DNA from: Gracilimonas sp.
GTDB lineage: Bacteria; Bacteroidota; Rhodothermia; Balneolales; Balneolaceae
Reading direction: 5' to 3'
Assembly: GCF_040218225.1 (NCBI RefSeq)
Contig: NZ_JAVJQO010000006.1
Span: forward strand, 1 to 64,000
DNA: 64,000 nucleotides
Part shown: in pieces, positions 32,274 to 41,499 of the stretch
Numbering within the stretch: position 1 is the stretch's first letter
How the letters are laid out: each line of letters starts with the position of its first letter
The notes under the pieces: model-generated
The model's database searches: none
What the model saw: only the letters and a program-made list of their open reading frames with translations
What the model was told of the DNA's origin: nothing
Made by a program: the position numbers and the translations under genes

Positions 32274-34988
32274 TCAAGTGCCGAACCAATAGCTTAGTTT
32301 AACAAGGAATACATTGGTTGGTTTAGAACTGAACAGGCCATCCAGATCTCTTCCCAGGTCAAAGTTACCCATACCTACAAAATCATCCCGCTGCTGCTGC
32401 CACACAAGAAACAGGGTTGACCCCGGCGTGTATTCCCATCGAAATACAGCATTACCTTGCACCGATCTGAAATTAAAGTCAGGGTCTTGAAAACTAAAGG
32501 CAGGTGAACTACCGTTGCCATCCGGATCAATGGAGTAATCGTCATCAACTTTGGTTATGGTTCCTTTGTCTTCACCATATCTGTCAAAATTATATGTGCG
32601 AGGCTCCGCAAATTCCTTAAAGTGTGAATACTCTCCGCTGGATATAAACGGGCGGACATAAGTTTGAAGGCTTATCGTTGGTGAGAATGTCCAGTTAAGA
32701 CGAATACTGGTTACAAAAGTACGCTGTTTGATATCAGCAAAAACATAGCGGCTTCCATAAGTTTCTGTTGCATTCACATCTTCGACCCGTGTTACGTATT
32801 GGTCTGTATCTCTTTGGTAAATAAATTCTGGTGAAATGGATACCTGAATAAATGTTGTAGGCAGAAAAGTGACTCCCATCCAAATATCATTATCAAATTC
32901 ACCTGAAACATCCTGCCGCTGGTAAGTACCAAAGTTGAATGAGATGTCTTTGTTCTGATTGGTATTAATATTCATGTTAAAATTCCAATCCTTGGGACGT
33001 TCCATCAAGGGTCCTCCCCGGGTTGTTCGATCCATAAATTGATTACCTGCTAAATTAGCATTGTAATTGAAGGTCCAAAGGTTATCAAACCGAACGAATC
33101 CACCTGTTCCATACCAATTATTGATCAGGTCTCCGTCATAATTCCACGCATTTCCTTTGAATAACCAGGTTTCAAGATACTGTACCAGTTTAGGATCCGT
33201 TTCCCGATAGATAACACCTCCATTTAGAGAACGATAGTCAGCACGGTTCTGAAAACCGATATCATTCGTCTCATATCCCGGAGTTACATCAGAATAAGTA
33301 AGTGAAGTGAGCCAGTTGTCGTCTCCCCCTCTTTTTTGAATGCTTATCTCCGTTGCAAAGCCGGATAGACTTGTTTTATTTGGATCTACTGAGAGTTCGT
33401 CCGAATCTACCCGGTCATAATGCCTGACTGGTGAAGTCTGGGCTCGTCGAATGGCTTCTTTTGAACCGTTTATAACGCTGTAAGAGAAAGCACCACTGGT
33501 GATCCAGTTTCGATTGCCAAAGTTGTGTTCAAAATCAACACCGCCCAGGTAAGCAGATGAACGGAGAAAATCTTCAAAGTAAGTGCCATCAATGCTCCGG
33601 TTTACCGCACTTGCAAATCCGCCAAAATAAGTATTGCCTGAATTTAGATCTTTTTTGGTTCTGCCAACCATATAGTTCGTAGCTGGTTCAACAGCAAAAG
33701 AGCTTTCATTTCCTGAAGGATTTGTGAATTGAGCTGATTCCTCTAACGTATAAGCATCCAGGAAACCTATAGACCATCCATTCTGGGTTTTACCACTTAC
33801 CTTGGCCGCAGCTGCAATTGTTGTGAAATCTGGCCTGTCTACATATTCGGCGTTTACGCCAGCCCTGTTGGCATTACCCTGTGGTGCCCGGCCAATCCTT
33901 CTGGAATAAAACGTCACAGGGTTTCCAAACCGACTAAATGTTTTAGTATTCCCAAATTGAAATATATCATTTCCTTCCAGGAAGAACGGACGTCGCTCGG
34001 AAAAGAAATTCTCATTCGCCGTAAGATTTATGACGGCCGGATCAGCTTCAACCTGTCCAAAATCCGGGTTAATTGTAGCAGTTAATGTTAAGTCAGTTGT
34101 GAGCCCATATTTGATATCTCCTCCGACTCCACCGCCTAATTCATTTCTGCTGAAATATGGATTATTAGTATTTGAAGATGGAACCCGTGTTAAATCAGCA
34201 GACAGGTAAGGAATAATCTCCAGTCTACGCGGTTCTTTCAGGTTTTGAATTCCATTAAGCCGGCCAAACTTGGAGACGATACCTGTTTCATTCTGAGATG
34301 TGGGCGACCAGAAAGATATCTCTCCGTTTCGTGCTATCCTTCGCTGAAAATTAACCCCCCACGATTGCTCTTCATTATTAGAGCTGAAGCGCAACTGTGA
34401 AAGGGGAATTTTCATCTCTGCTGACCAGCCATTATTTAAAATCTTTGTTTCTGCCTGCCACACAGCATCCCAAAGCTGATCTTCATCGGTATCATCATAA
34501 AGCAGGATATCTTTTTGTACACCCCGAGGATTTATACCGAAAGTAAAAGCCGTACGCTTGTCGTTGTAGCTATCAAAAAGTACATATACCCAGTCGCTGG
34601 CTTCATCACCATCGCGCCGGAAAAGCGGTGCTTTTATAGAATCCGGTGCTGAATCGTAGGCCATAATTCCTACATACAAATAGTCATCGGTATATATTAA
34701 TTGAATCTCTGTTTTCTCTGAGGCAGCGCTGCCATCATCAGGTGCCCGCTGCGTAAACTGAGTAGCAATGGGAACATTTCTCCAAATGGATTCGCTCAAA
34801 AGTCCGTCTAAAACAATTTCATTTTCACCATCAATTCTGACAGCGTGCATGGCTGGGTTTTCAGCCGTTCCTCTTCTTACATCATCTGTTTTTATGGCTA
34901 CAGTATCACCTTTCTTTTGATAGGAAGTCTGTGCAAATACGTTCGCACAAAGACATACCAATACCACAGTAGTATATATGCTTTTCAT
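32274..34988 (-). CDS. DUF5916 protein with N-terminal CBM9-like domain
   Basis: 904 residues, signal peptide ending VFAQ. The N-terminal part (about 48-245) is a family-9 carbohydrate-binding-module-like beta-sandwich: IDGENEIVLDGLLSESIW, TDDYLYVGIMAYDS, and NNGWSAEMKIPLSQLRF. The remaining 650 residues are DUF5916, a large beta-rich region with FFSERRPFFLEGNDIFQF and a C-terminal aromatic end (KLSYWFGT) that suggests an outer-membrane barrel. The family is abundant in Bacteroidota, Gemmatimonadota and relatives and is uncharacterised. A surface role in binding polymers is plausible. Confidence 0.9.
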   Translation of the reverse strand: MKSIYTTVVLVCLCANVFAQTSYQKKGDTVAIKTDDVRRGTAENPAMHAVRIDGENEIVLDGLLSESIWRNVPIATQFTQRAPDDGSAASEKTEIQLIYTDDYLYVGIMAYDSAPDSIKAPLFRRDGDEASDWVYVLFDSYNDKRTAFTFGINPRGVQKDILLYDDTDEDQLWDAVWQAETKILNNGWSAEMKIPLSQLRFSSNNEEQSWGVNFQRRIARNGEISFWSPTSQNETGIVSKFGRLNGIQNLKEPRRLEIIPYLSADLTRVPSSNTNNPYFSRNELGGGVGGDIKYGLTTDLTLTATINPDFGQVEADPAVINLTANENFFSERRPFFLEGNDIFQFGNTKTFSRFGNPVTFYSRRIGRAPQGNANRAGVNAEYVDRPDFTTIAAAAKVSGKTQNGWSIGFLDAYTLEESAQFTNPSGNESSFAVEPATNYMVGRTKKDLNSGNTYFGGFASAVNRSIDGTYFEDFLRSSAYLGGVDFEHNFGNRNWITSGAFSYSVINGSKEAIRRAQTSPVRHYDRVDSDELSVDPNKTSLSGFATEISIQKRGGDDNWLTSLTYSDVTPGYETNDIGFQNRADYRSLNGGVIYRETDPKLVQYLETWLFKGNAWNYDGDLINNWYGTGGFVRFDNLWTFNYNANLAGNQFMDRTTRGGPLMERPKDWNFNMNINTNQNKDISFNFGTYQRQDVSGEFDNDIWMGVTFLPTTFIQVSISPEFIYQRDTDQYVTRVEDVNATETYGSRYVFADIKQRTFVTSIRLNWTFSPTISLQTYVRPFISSGEYSHFKEFAEPRTYNFDRYGEDKGTITKVDDDYSIDPDGNGSSPAFSFQDPDFNFRSVQGNAVFRWEYTPGSTLFLVWQQQRDDFVGMGNFDLGRDLDGLFSSKPTNVFLVKLSYWFGT

Positions 34989-35110
34989 AGGTTATAGATT
35001 TTAAAGAAAGGAGTCCTATCCCTGCAAGCCTCTTAGCTTAAATGACTTACAGCTCCTGGTTTTGATTTGTACTTTAGACGAGTTGAATCTAAAAAGGTTG
35101 CTGAAAAAAA

Positions 35111-35917
35111 TTACTTTTTACGAATTGAAATATCTCCGTGCAAGGTTTTGAAAAGAAATTCAGGCCCTCCACCATTCACTTTTCCAAAAATCCATTTATT
35201 TACGGCTACACGATATTCTCCGTCTTTGGTATTCACTTCAGGTTTAGAAGCAGAGCGGTCTATCTCCATATCGAAGTTAGTGTATACATCACCCCACTCT
35301 GTTTTCATTTTTGCAGTGAATTTGGCGCTTGCCGGAAAAGAAACTTCGATATCTCCATTCACTCCGGTGAAAGACATCGGTGAATTTGCTGTTATCTCTT
35401 TGAAATCGATCTCCATATCTCCATTCACGCTATTGACAAGAACAGTTCCTGAAATATCTGATAATTCGATATCCCCATTTACCGCACTTATTTCCAATTC
35501 GCCTCGTAAACCAACAACTTTCACATCTCCTTGTACCGTATTCAGCTTAAGCGAAAAATTACGGGGCACATAAATAATCATTTCAAAATCATCATTCGGC
35601 ATTGGACCAGTATTGACGCGCACTTCATTATTATCTTCTGTCACTTCAATACCTATTCCTCCACCTGAAATTCGGCGCATTCCGTTTCTCATAGCATCAC
35701 GATCATCGTCACTATCTTCGCCGTCATAATTCACAATAACGTTATTCTTATCATGACCTCTGATTTCAACTTCATCAGAAAAGTTAGCAGCCACAATCAA
35801 TCTGCCAGGTTCGCCAGGGTTTGAAAGTGGAATTTCAAGATTATTCTGAGCCAGGGCCGGGATGGAAATAAGGCCAGCTACTACTACAAAAAGCGCATGT
35901 TTTATTGATCTACACAT
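35111..35917 (-). CDS. DUF4097 family secreted beta-repeat protein (second copy in operon)
   Basis: 268 residues, signal peptide ending ALAQ. The body is a right-handed beta-solenoid-like repeat of short strands with the recurring Val-Asn-Gly-Asp motif (SAVNGDIELSD, NSVNGDMEID, TGVNGDIEVSF) typical of DUF4097. DUF4097 proteins are usually encoded with ECF sigma and anti-sigma genes, as here, and are assumed to sit in the cell envelope. It is last in the sigma-factor operon, 12 bases after its paralogue, and ends with a basic KTLHGDISIRKK tail. Confidence 0.87.
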   Translation of the reverse strand: MCRSIKHALFVVVAGLISIPALAQNNLEIPLSNPGEPGRLIVAANFSDEVEIRGHDKNNVIVNYDGEDSDDDRDAMRNGMRRISGGGIGIEVTEDNNEVRVNTGPMPNDDFEMIIYVPRNFSLKLNTVQGDVKVVGLRGELEISAVNGDIELSDISGTVLVNSVNGDMEIDFKEITANSPMSFTGVNGDIEVSFPASAKFTAKMKTEWGDVYTNFDMEIDRSASKPEVNTKDGEYRVAVNKWIFGKVNGGGPEFLFKTLHGDISIRKK

Positions 35918-35929
35918 AATTATTTTTCT

Positions 35930-36910
35930 TTATGATTTTCTTTGTTTGATATAAGCGTTTCCATTCAAAAGCTGGAACCGCAGTTCGGGGCCGCCTTCGC
36001 CAATTTGAATTGGAGCAGCTTGCTCAATACTGTATCGGGTTGTCCCATCCTGGCTTTTATTTACCCGCTTAGGCAAATATTCAATATTGTTGAAGTCGGT
36101 ATATAGTTCACCGTGTAAACTTTTAAAGGTTACAACAGCAGATAAATTTTTAGGGGCATAAACTTCAATGGTCCCATTTACCGTATGAAATTCCGAATCT
36201 CTTTCAGGCGTTTTCGCAAATTCTACCCGGATATTTCCATTCACTGTATGTGCATCCACTTTTCCGGATACTTCATTCACAAATACGCTGCCATTTACAT
36301 TATTAGCTTCCACACCGTTACTCATTCCTTCAACTACAACTTCTCCGCCATTGATAGTTGAAATCTCTGACATCAGATAGTGGGGAATTTTGAGCTGAAG
36401 GTTGAATTCAAAATTCAGACGATCATCATCTCCATATTTATTCTTATGTCGTCTTTTGTAATTGTAATAAAGGTCATCTCCATTAATTTTTACTTCTACA
36501 CCAGGCTGCCGAACAAATATGAAAATACTATTATCTCCATTCAGCCGATCCAGATAAATTTCGTCCGGGTTAAAATCTCCGATCAATCTTGGCTTGGTCG
36601 TTATAACTTTAGTTCCTGTGATGATGATTTCATCTCCTTCATATCCTTCCGCATTCAGATCGCCATTTATATTTTTTATGTGAAAAAACGTCTCGGCATT
36701 GAACTCAGAAGCGGGAATTCTTATCTCAATACTTTCCTGTGTTCGCTGGGATGTGACAGAAGTTTGGGCAGCGGATTGTAGTGCTAACAAACAGTTGAGA
36801 AGTGCTCCTAAAATCAAAAATATCGATAATAGAGATTGCTTCGTCGTAAATATTCCTTGGCTAATACTATACAGTGATTCTCTTCGCAATGACTTTTTCA
36901 TATCTCTCAC
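35930..36910 (-). CDS. DUF4097 family secreted beta-repeat protein (first copy in operon)
   Basis: 326 residues. It starts at a GTG whose last bases overlap the TGA of the anti-sigma gene (GTGA). An ATG nine bases later is the alternative. A long signal/anchor (about 22-48) ends QSAAQ. The repeat region carries the same Val-Asn-Gly motif as its neighbour (NNVNGSVFVNEV, HTVNGNIRVEF, HTVNGTIEVYA). An acidic/basic insert (YNYKRRHKNKYGDDDR) interrupts it. Four-base overlap implies translational coupling to the anti-sigma gene. Confidence 0.85.
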   Translation of the reverse strand: MRDMKKSLRRESLYSISQGIFTTKQSLLSIFLILGALLNCLLALQSAAQTSVTSQRTQESIEIRIPASEFNAETFFHIKNINGDLNAEGYEGDEIIITGTKVITTKPRLIGDFNPDEIYLDRLNGDNSIFIFVRQPGVEVKINGDDLYYNYKRRHKNKYGDDDRLNFEFNLQLKIPHYLMSEISTINGGEVVVEGMSNGVEANNVNGSVFVNEVSGKVDAHTVNGNIRVEFAKTPERDSEFHTVNGTIEVYAPKNLSAVVTFKSLHGELYTDFNNIEYLPKRVNKSQDGTTRYSIEQAAPIQIGEGGPELRFQLLNGNAYIKQRKS

Positions 36911-37695
36911 ATTAATGCAGCAATGCTGCTTTCCAGTTTTTGTTGAACCGTGAAGTCAAGCTCGCGCTCTTCAATTAAACGCCTGAATTCTGGTGCAGAA
37001 TTTCGCAGCTCTAACTCAAGCATCGCATCTGCAAGCTCCACAATTACAATCGGTGACTCCTGTTTTGCAATGGCTTTAACCAGCCCCTCTCTCACACGCT
37101 CGTTATTGCCCCATCGCTTAAGAGCTTCAATGGATTGTACGCGAACATTTATACTTGGATCGTTATTGAGTGTAAACAATAATGCATGGATAGCCTCTGA
37201 ATCAACAGATGTCATTTCGCTGCTGATGGTCACCGCTTTAAGCCGATCCGCAGCCGATGCCCCTTCCAACATATTTACCATCATCACTTCCCGCATGTCT
37301 TGTACCTGCTGGCTAAGTTGTTCGATTTCGGAGTCATTGTTATTTATTTGTGAACCAATGAATCCGCCCACAATCAATAAAATCAGCCCATATGCTAAAC
37401 GTGGCATAGTTAGTTCAGCAATCATCTGCTGAACCTGATCCTTTAATAACTGAAACCAGGGGTTTTTAACCGATTGCTTTTCTTCTTCCAGCATAGCATA
37501 GAAATTCGAGCTCATTTCTTTGCTGGGGGAAGGTGCGGGGATCGACCCCAGGTCTTCATGCAATTTTTCCAACTCCCGAAATTCCATAAAATCAATTTCG
37601 CCACTGGCAATTAGCTCTTCCACTTTTGTCTTGCCGGTATCATCAAGATTTCCGGCCAGGTAGTCAGCTATTAATTGTTGATGTTGTTCATTCAT
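36907..37695 (-). CDS. Anti-sigma-like membrane protein with HEAT repeats
   Basis: 262 residues from the ATG preceded by GAGGA; an ATG 15 bases upstream is possible. The cytoplasmic N-terminal part (EQHQQLIADYLAGNLDD) resembles anti-sigma factor domains, but no HxxxCxxC zinc motif is seen. One transmembrane helix (about 99-116) leads to a periplasmic region with HEAT-like helical pairs (IHALLFTLNNDPSINVRVQS, ALKRWGNNERVREGLVKAI, VELADAMLEL). It overlaps the sigma gene by 8 bases. It probably holds the sigma factor at the membrane and senses an envelope signal through the HEAT part. Confidence 0.82.
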   Translation of the reverse strand: MNEQHQQLIADYLAGNLDDTGKTKVEELIASGEIDFMEFRELEKLHEDLGSIPAPSPSKEMSSNFYAMLEEEKQSVKNPWFQLLKDQVQQMIAELTMPRLAYGLILLIVGGFIGSQINNNDSEIEQLSQQVQDMREVMMVNMLEGASAADRLKAVTISSEMTSVDSEAIHALLFTLNNDPSINVRVQSIEALKRWGNNERVREGLVKAIAKQESPIVIVELADAMLELELRNSAPEFRRLIEERELDFTVQQKLESSIAALM

Positions 37696-38251
37696 GGCTG
37701 CATTCCTCATTTAAGGTATTAACCAAATCTTTTAACTCTTTCATGGCCCTAAACATTTTTACTTTAATCGCTCCCTCTGTGGTTTCCAGTATGTCGGCGA
37801 TTTCTTTGTATTTCAAACCTTCGTAACGGCTCAAAATAATAATCTCTCTTTTGTCCTCGTCAAGTCGGTCGAGTGCAACTTCCAACAGTTCTTTCTTCTC
37901 CTGTTTGTTGACAACCACCTTGGTTTCTTCATCATCGAGCTCCAAACGCTCTTCGTCAATCTCTACCGGAATTCCTTCCCGCTGCTGTTTTCGATAATGA
38001 TCGATATGAGCGTTCCGGGCAATACTAAACATCCAGGTAGTGAACTTACCATCACCGGTATAGGTATCACGGTATTTTAATATGCGTTCAAAAACTGACT
38101 GTACCAGGTCTTCACAAAGCTCTGCTTCTTTACACATCCGGTAGAAAAAACTAAAAAGCGGGCGATTATACCGTTCAAACAGCAGACCTAATTTATCAAG
38201 GTCTCCGTTCTTCACTTTCATCATCAATGCCTTATCCGAAGTTGAATCCAC
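37688..38251 (-). CDS. RNA polymerase sigma factor, ECF type
   Basis: 187 residues. Sigma region 2 includes FSFFYRMCKEAELCEDLVQSVF and the -10-recognition helix FTTWMFSIARNAHIDHYRKQ. Region 4 is LDEDKREIIILSRYEGLKYKEIADILETTEGAIKVKMFRAM. Regions 1.1 and 3 are absent, which defines the extracytoplasmic-function class. It heads the operon sigma / anti-sigma / two DUF4097 genes and very likely drives its own operon. No clear self-promoter was found in the 259 bases upstream. Confidence 0.95.
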   Translation of the reverse strand: MDSTSDKALMMKVKNGDLDKLGLLFERYNRPLFSFFYRMCKEAELCEDLVQSVFERILKYRDTYTGDGKFTTWMFSIARNAHIDHYRKQQREGIPVEIDEERLELDDEETKVVVNKQEKKELLEVALDRLDEDKREIIILSRYEGLKYKEIADILETTEGAIKVKMFRAMKELKDLVNTLNEECSHE

Positions 38252-38486
38252 CGTGTAAATTTCCCGAGCTTTATGTTTCCACCCTTATACACTGATGATA
38301 AAGAAAAAGGTTACAGGTTTTTTGGGTTCCGTTAATAGTTATTCGTTGAATCGGTATTGAGATGCGGAAATAATCATCAATAAATCAGTAATTATCCGCA
38401 ACATCAGGCTCATCCGTGTTCCATAATTCAAAATTTCCTCATTTAAAATTCATAATTCTAAAGGCGAGTTCTTATTTTCAGCTTCC

Positions 38487-38494
38487 TAATTTTG
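38487..38494 (+). promoter_or_regulatory. Possible -7 box of the tex promoter
   Basis: TAATTTTG matches the Bacteroidota -7 consensus TAnnTTTG exactly, 16 bases before the tex start codon. No TTG is present at the expected upstream distance, so the assignment is weak. Confidence 0.3.
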
Positions 38495-38510
38495 AAAACG
38501 AATATCATCA

Positions 38511-40691
38511 ATGAGCGACACTTCTATTTTTAGTTTTTTAGCAAAGCAACTGAACTTTTCACCCAAGCAAGTCAGCACGGTAGCTAACTTTTTGGATGAT
38601 GGTGCTACGGTCCCATTCCTGGCCCGTTACCGTAAAGAAGCCACAGACGGACTGGATGAGGAGCAAATCCGTGCCATCCGGGATGGCATTGAAACCCAGC
38701 GAACGCTCGAGGCCCGTAAAGAAACCGTTCTTAAATCTATCAAAGAGCAGGATAAACTCACACCGGAGCTGGAAGAGCAAATTAAGGCTTGCACGGATCT
38801 CACTACCCTGGAAGATATTTACCTTCCCTACAAACAAAAGCGTAAAACACGGGGCGACAAAGCCAAGGAAAAAGGACTGGAACCATTGGCTCAGCTTATC
38901 TGGGATCAGGAAATTGAAAAAGGCGACCCTGCTGAATACGCCAAAGAATACATCAACAAAGAAAAAGAAGTTGAGACGGTTGAAGATGCTTTTGACGGCG
39001 CCACAGATATTGTAGCTGAATGGATCAATGAAAGCCTGGAAGTGCGGGAGATGCTTCGAAAGGTATTTGCAGAGCATGCTAATATCGTGACCAAGAAAAA
39101 CCCGGCCGTTAAAGACCGCACGAACTATGAAGATTATTACGAATTCTCCTATCGCGCCAGCAAAATGAAGCCTTACCAAATTTTGGCTATAAACCGGGGT
39201 GAAAAGGAGAATGTACTGTTTGTAAATGTGGAACTTTGGGAAGAACGCACGCTGGAAAACATTGATGATCTGGTCATCAATAACGAGCTGAGTATTTTCA
39301 CCGAGTACCTGCAGGATGCAGTGGAAGATGCTTACAAACGCCTGCTCTTCCCTTCCCTTGAACGAGAACTAAGAAGTGAGCTTACCGATAAAGCCGACGA
39401 ACACGCTATTGAAACCTTTGCCACCAACCTTGGCAACCTGCTGATGCAACCCCCGCTCGACAAAAAAGTGGTTATGGGAATCGATCCTGCATTCAGAAGT
39501 GGGTGTAAAGTGGCTGTTGTAGATGAACATGGAAAGTACATGGAAGGAACCACCACTTACCCTACTCCTCCACAGAATAAAGTAGCGGAAGCAGAAGCTG
39601 TTTTCGAAAAGCTGATTGACAAATACGGAGTAAGCCTGATCGCCATTGGTAATGGTACGGCCAGCCGGGAAACAGAGCAGATTGTGGCCGATTTCCTTCA
39701 AAAACGAAAAGAAAAACACCCGGATGAAGAACTGCACTATCTTATTGTGAATGAAGCGGGTGCTTCGGTGTACTCAGCTTCCAAAGTTGCTCGTGAAGAG
39801 TTTCCGGAACTGGATGCTGCCCAACGTGGAAATATATCCATCGCCCGAAGAGTGCAAGATCCACTGGCTGAGTTGGTTAAAATCGATCCAAAGTCGATTG
39901 GCGTTGGCTTATATCAACATGATGTGAACCAGAATCAGTTAGCTGGCAAGCTGGATGATGTAGTGGAAAGTTGTGTAAACGAAGTTGGGGTGAACCTGAA
40001 TACAGCTTCAGCACCTTTGCTTTCGCATATCTCTGGTTTGAGTAAGCGGGTTGCCACCAACATCGTGAAACACCGGGAAGAAAAAGGAATTTTTATGGAT
40101 CGTGAGCAAATTCGGAGTATCGATGGGGTTGGAGATTTCCGCTTCCAACAGGCCGCCGGATTCATGCGTATTCCCGAATCCAAAAATCCACTCGACAACA
40201 CCGCCATTCACCCCGAAAGTTACGAAGCCGCAGAAAAGCTCTGTAACCTGTTTAATATTGATCTTGAAAATCTTTCAGCTGAAAAAGACAAGATTGCATC
40301 TAAATTTAAGAATGTGAATCTCAAAGAAACAGCTGAGCAAATCGGAGTAGGTGTTCCTACCCTTGAACTCATCATCGAAAACCTGCAGAAGCCAGGTCGC
40401 GATCCCCGCGAAAGCCTGCAGAAGCCATTACTCAGAACCGACGTGATGAAAATGGAAGACCTGAAAGTGGGAAAAAAACTGGAAGGTACCGTTCGAAACG
40501 TTGTAGACTTCGGTGCTTTTGTTGATATCGGAGTAAAACAAGATGGCTTGCTCCATATTTCCAACATGGCTGAGAACAAGAAGATTGAAGAACCACACGA
40601 TGTGGTTAGCGTGGGCGATATTATCAGTCTTGAAATTATTACCTTGGACCTGGAAAGAGGCCGAATTGGACTTAAGTTGGTTAATGGGTAA
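38511..40691 (+). CDS. tex: Tex family RNA-binding transcription accessory protein
   Basis: 726 residues. Domain order matches Tex/YhgF: helical N-terminal domain (VPFLARYRKEATDGLDEEQI), a RuvC/YqgF-like nuclease-fold domain (VMGIDPAFRSGCKVAVVD), helix-hairpin-helix segments (VGVNLNTASAPLLSHISGL and IRSIDGVGDFRFQQAAGF), and the C-terminal S1 domain (KLEGTVRNVVDFGAFVDIGV). Tex binds RNA and is linked to transcription, RNA turnover and stress tolerance. It is a single gene here, followed by the RAYT element. Confidence 0.96.
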   Translation: MSDTSIFSFLAKQLNFSPKQVSTVANFLDDGATVPFLARYRKEATDGLDEEQIRAIRDGIETQRTLEARKETVLKSIKEQDKLTPELEEQIKACTDLTTLEDIYLPYKQKRKTRGDKAKEKGLEPLAQLIWDQEIEKGDPAEYAKEYINKEKEVETVEDAFDGATDIVAEWINESLEVREMLRKVFAEHANIVTKKNPAVKDRTNYEDYYEFSYRASKMKPYQILAINRGEKENVLFVNVELWEERTLENIDDLVINNELSIFTEYLQDAVEDAYKRLLFPSLERELRSELTDKADEHAIETFATNLGNLLMQPPLDKKVVMGIDPAFRSGCKVAVVDEHGKYMEGTTTYPTPPQNKVAEAEAVFEKLIDKYGVSLIAIGNGTASRETEQIVADFLQKRKEKHPDEELHYLIVNEAGASVYSASKVAREEFPELDAAQRGNISIARRVQDPLAELVKIDPKSIGVGLYQHDVNQNQLAGKLDDVVESCVNEVGVNLNTASAPLLSHISGLSKRVATNIVKHREEKGIFMDREQIRSIDGVGDFRFQQAAGFMRIPESKNPLDNTAIHPESYEAAEKLCNLFNIDLENLSAEKDKIASKFKNVNLKETAEQIGVGVPTLELIIENLQKPGRDPRESLQKPLLRTDVMKMEDLKVGKKLEGTVRNVVDFGAFVDIGVKQDGLLHISNMAENKKIEEPHDVVSVGDIISLEIITLDLERGRIGLKLVNG

Positions 40692-40730
40692 TCGTTATTT
40701 GTGAATTGTACCACAGCGAATGCTCTTGTG

Positions 40731-40780
40731 CTCGTTCCGAACGTCTCGTTCGGAATGCCTTCGGGAACCTCTGGTTCCCC
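40731..40780. repeat. REP-like hairpins, left flank of RAYT (TCT loops)
   Basis: Two hairpins. TTCCGAACG (40735-40743) pairs with CGTTCGGAA (40747-40755) around TCT, and GGGAACC (40763-40769) with GGTTCCC (40773-40779) around TCT. The stretch opens with CTCGTTCC, whose exact reverse complement GGAACGAG closes the right flank. Confidence 0.85.
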
Positions 40781-40795
40781 AAGAGTTAGCAAATG

Positions 40796-41353
40796 CTACC
40801 CAGCGTAAATAGTAACTGGAATTAGCCCTTCCTGCCCCAGATAATTCCTTGCCGATGAATACCGCCAATACTCGGGACGATCCACAAATCCACGTGCTAC
40901 CGGATTGTTATGTATATACTCCAGTTTCTGAGCTACTATCTCATCACATGTAAGTTGCTTAGGATGAAATCCTTCCTCCCAAACCTGATGTTCAGATCTT
41001 AACTTATGTATCAATTTTCTAAATGCGATCTGGCTTAACAGTTTACTGTTACCATTCTCTTTCATAAGATCAATCATCTTTCTTGCCATGAAAGACTTTG
41101 TGAGTCTTAATTTCTTAGACAAGTCCCCTCCTTTTACTACAGCATGAAAATGATTTTCCATGATTACATAACCATAAAGCTGTACATTTCGGCTGTTTTG
41201 AAGAAATACTAAACTTTCTAATACAACTTGAGCTATTTCAGGTTTTGCGAAAAGTGGCAATCCATCTTTTATTGTACTTGTAATGAAGTATGGGTAGTGT
41301 TCTTCAAATATTCTGTATCGACTTCGTCCCATTGTCATCTCTTTTGTTATCAT
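40796..41353 (-). CDS. REP-associated tyrosine transposase (RAYT, TnpA-REP type)
   Basis: 185 residues, Y1 HUH superfamily. The HUH pair is His68 and His70 in MENHFHAVV. The nucleophile is most likely Tyr146 in LEYIHNNPVARGFV, the hallmark block of RAYT proteins. The N-terminal YPYFITSTIKDGLPLF is also typical. It cuts and rejoins single-stranded REP hairpins and is thought to spread REP elements rather than move as a transposon. A Met at residue 8 is an alternative start. Flanking TCT-loop hairpins on both sides fit this role. All catalytic residues are present. Confidence 0.92.
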   Translation of the reverse strand: MITKEMTMGRSRYRIFEEHYPYFITSTIKDGLPLFAKPEIAQVVLESLVFLQNSRNVQLYGYVIMENHFHAVVKGGDLSKKLRLTKSFMARKMIDLMKENGNSKLLSQIAFRKLIHKLRSEHQVWEEGFHPKQLTCDEIVAQKLEYIHNNPVARGFVDRPEYWRYSSARNYLGQEGLIPVTIYAG

Positions 41354-41415
41354 AGTTAGAGGGGCTTCGTTACGATTCCTTACAGAAATAATTTCATAAG
41401 CCTATTTCAACATCT

Positions 41416-41463
41416 CGAACCAGAGGTTCGGGCAGGCGTTTCCAACCAGAGGTTGGGAACGAG
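41416..41463. repeat. REP-like hairpins, right flank of RAYT (AGA loops)
   Basis: CGAACC (41416-41421) pairs with GGTTCG (41425-41430) around AGA, and CCAACC (41442-41447) with GGTTGG (41451-41456) around AGA. Read on the minus strand the loops are TCT, as on the left flank. The two flanks are therefore inverted relative to each other. The stretch ends GGAACGAG, mirror of CTCGTTCC at 40731. Confidence 0.85.
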
Positions 41464-41499
41464 GTATCATTGTATCACAACTAATAACGAAACTACAAA

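Noticed and set aside
38559-39179. 206-codon minus-strand open frame inside tex
   Set aside because: Antisense to conserved Tex sequence; Phe-rich shadow frame.
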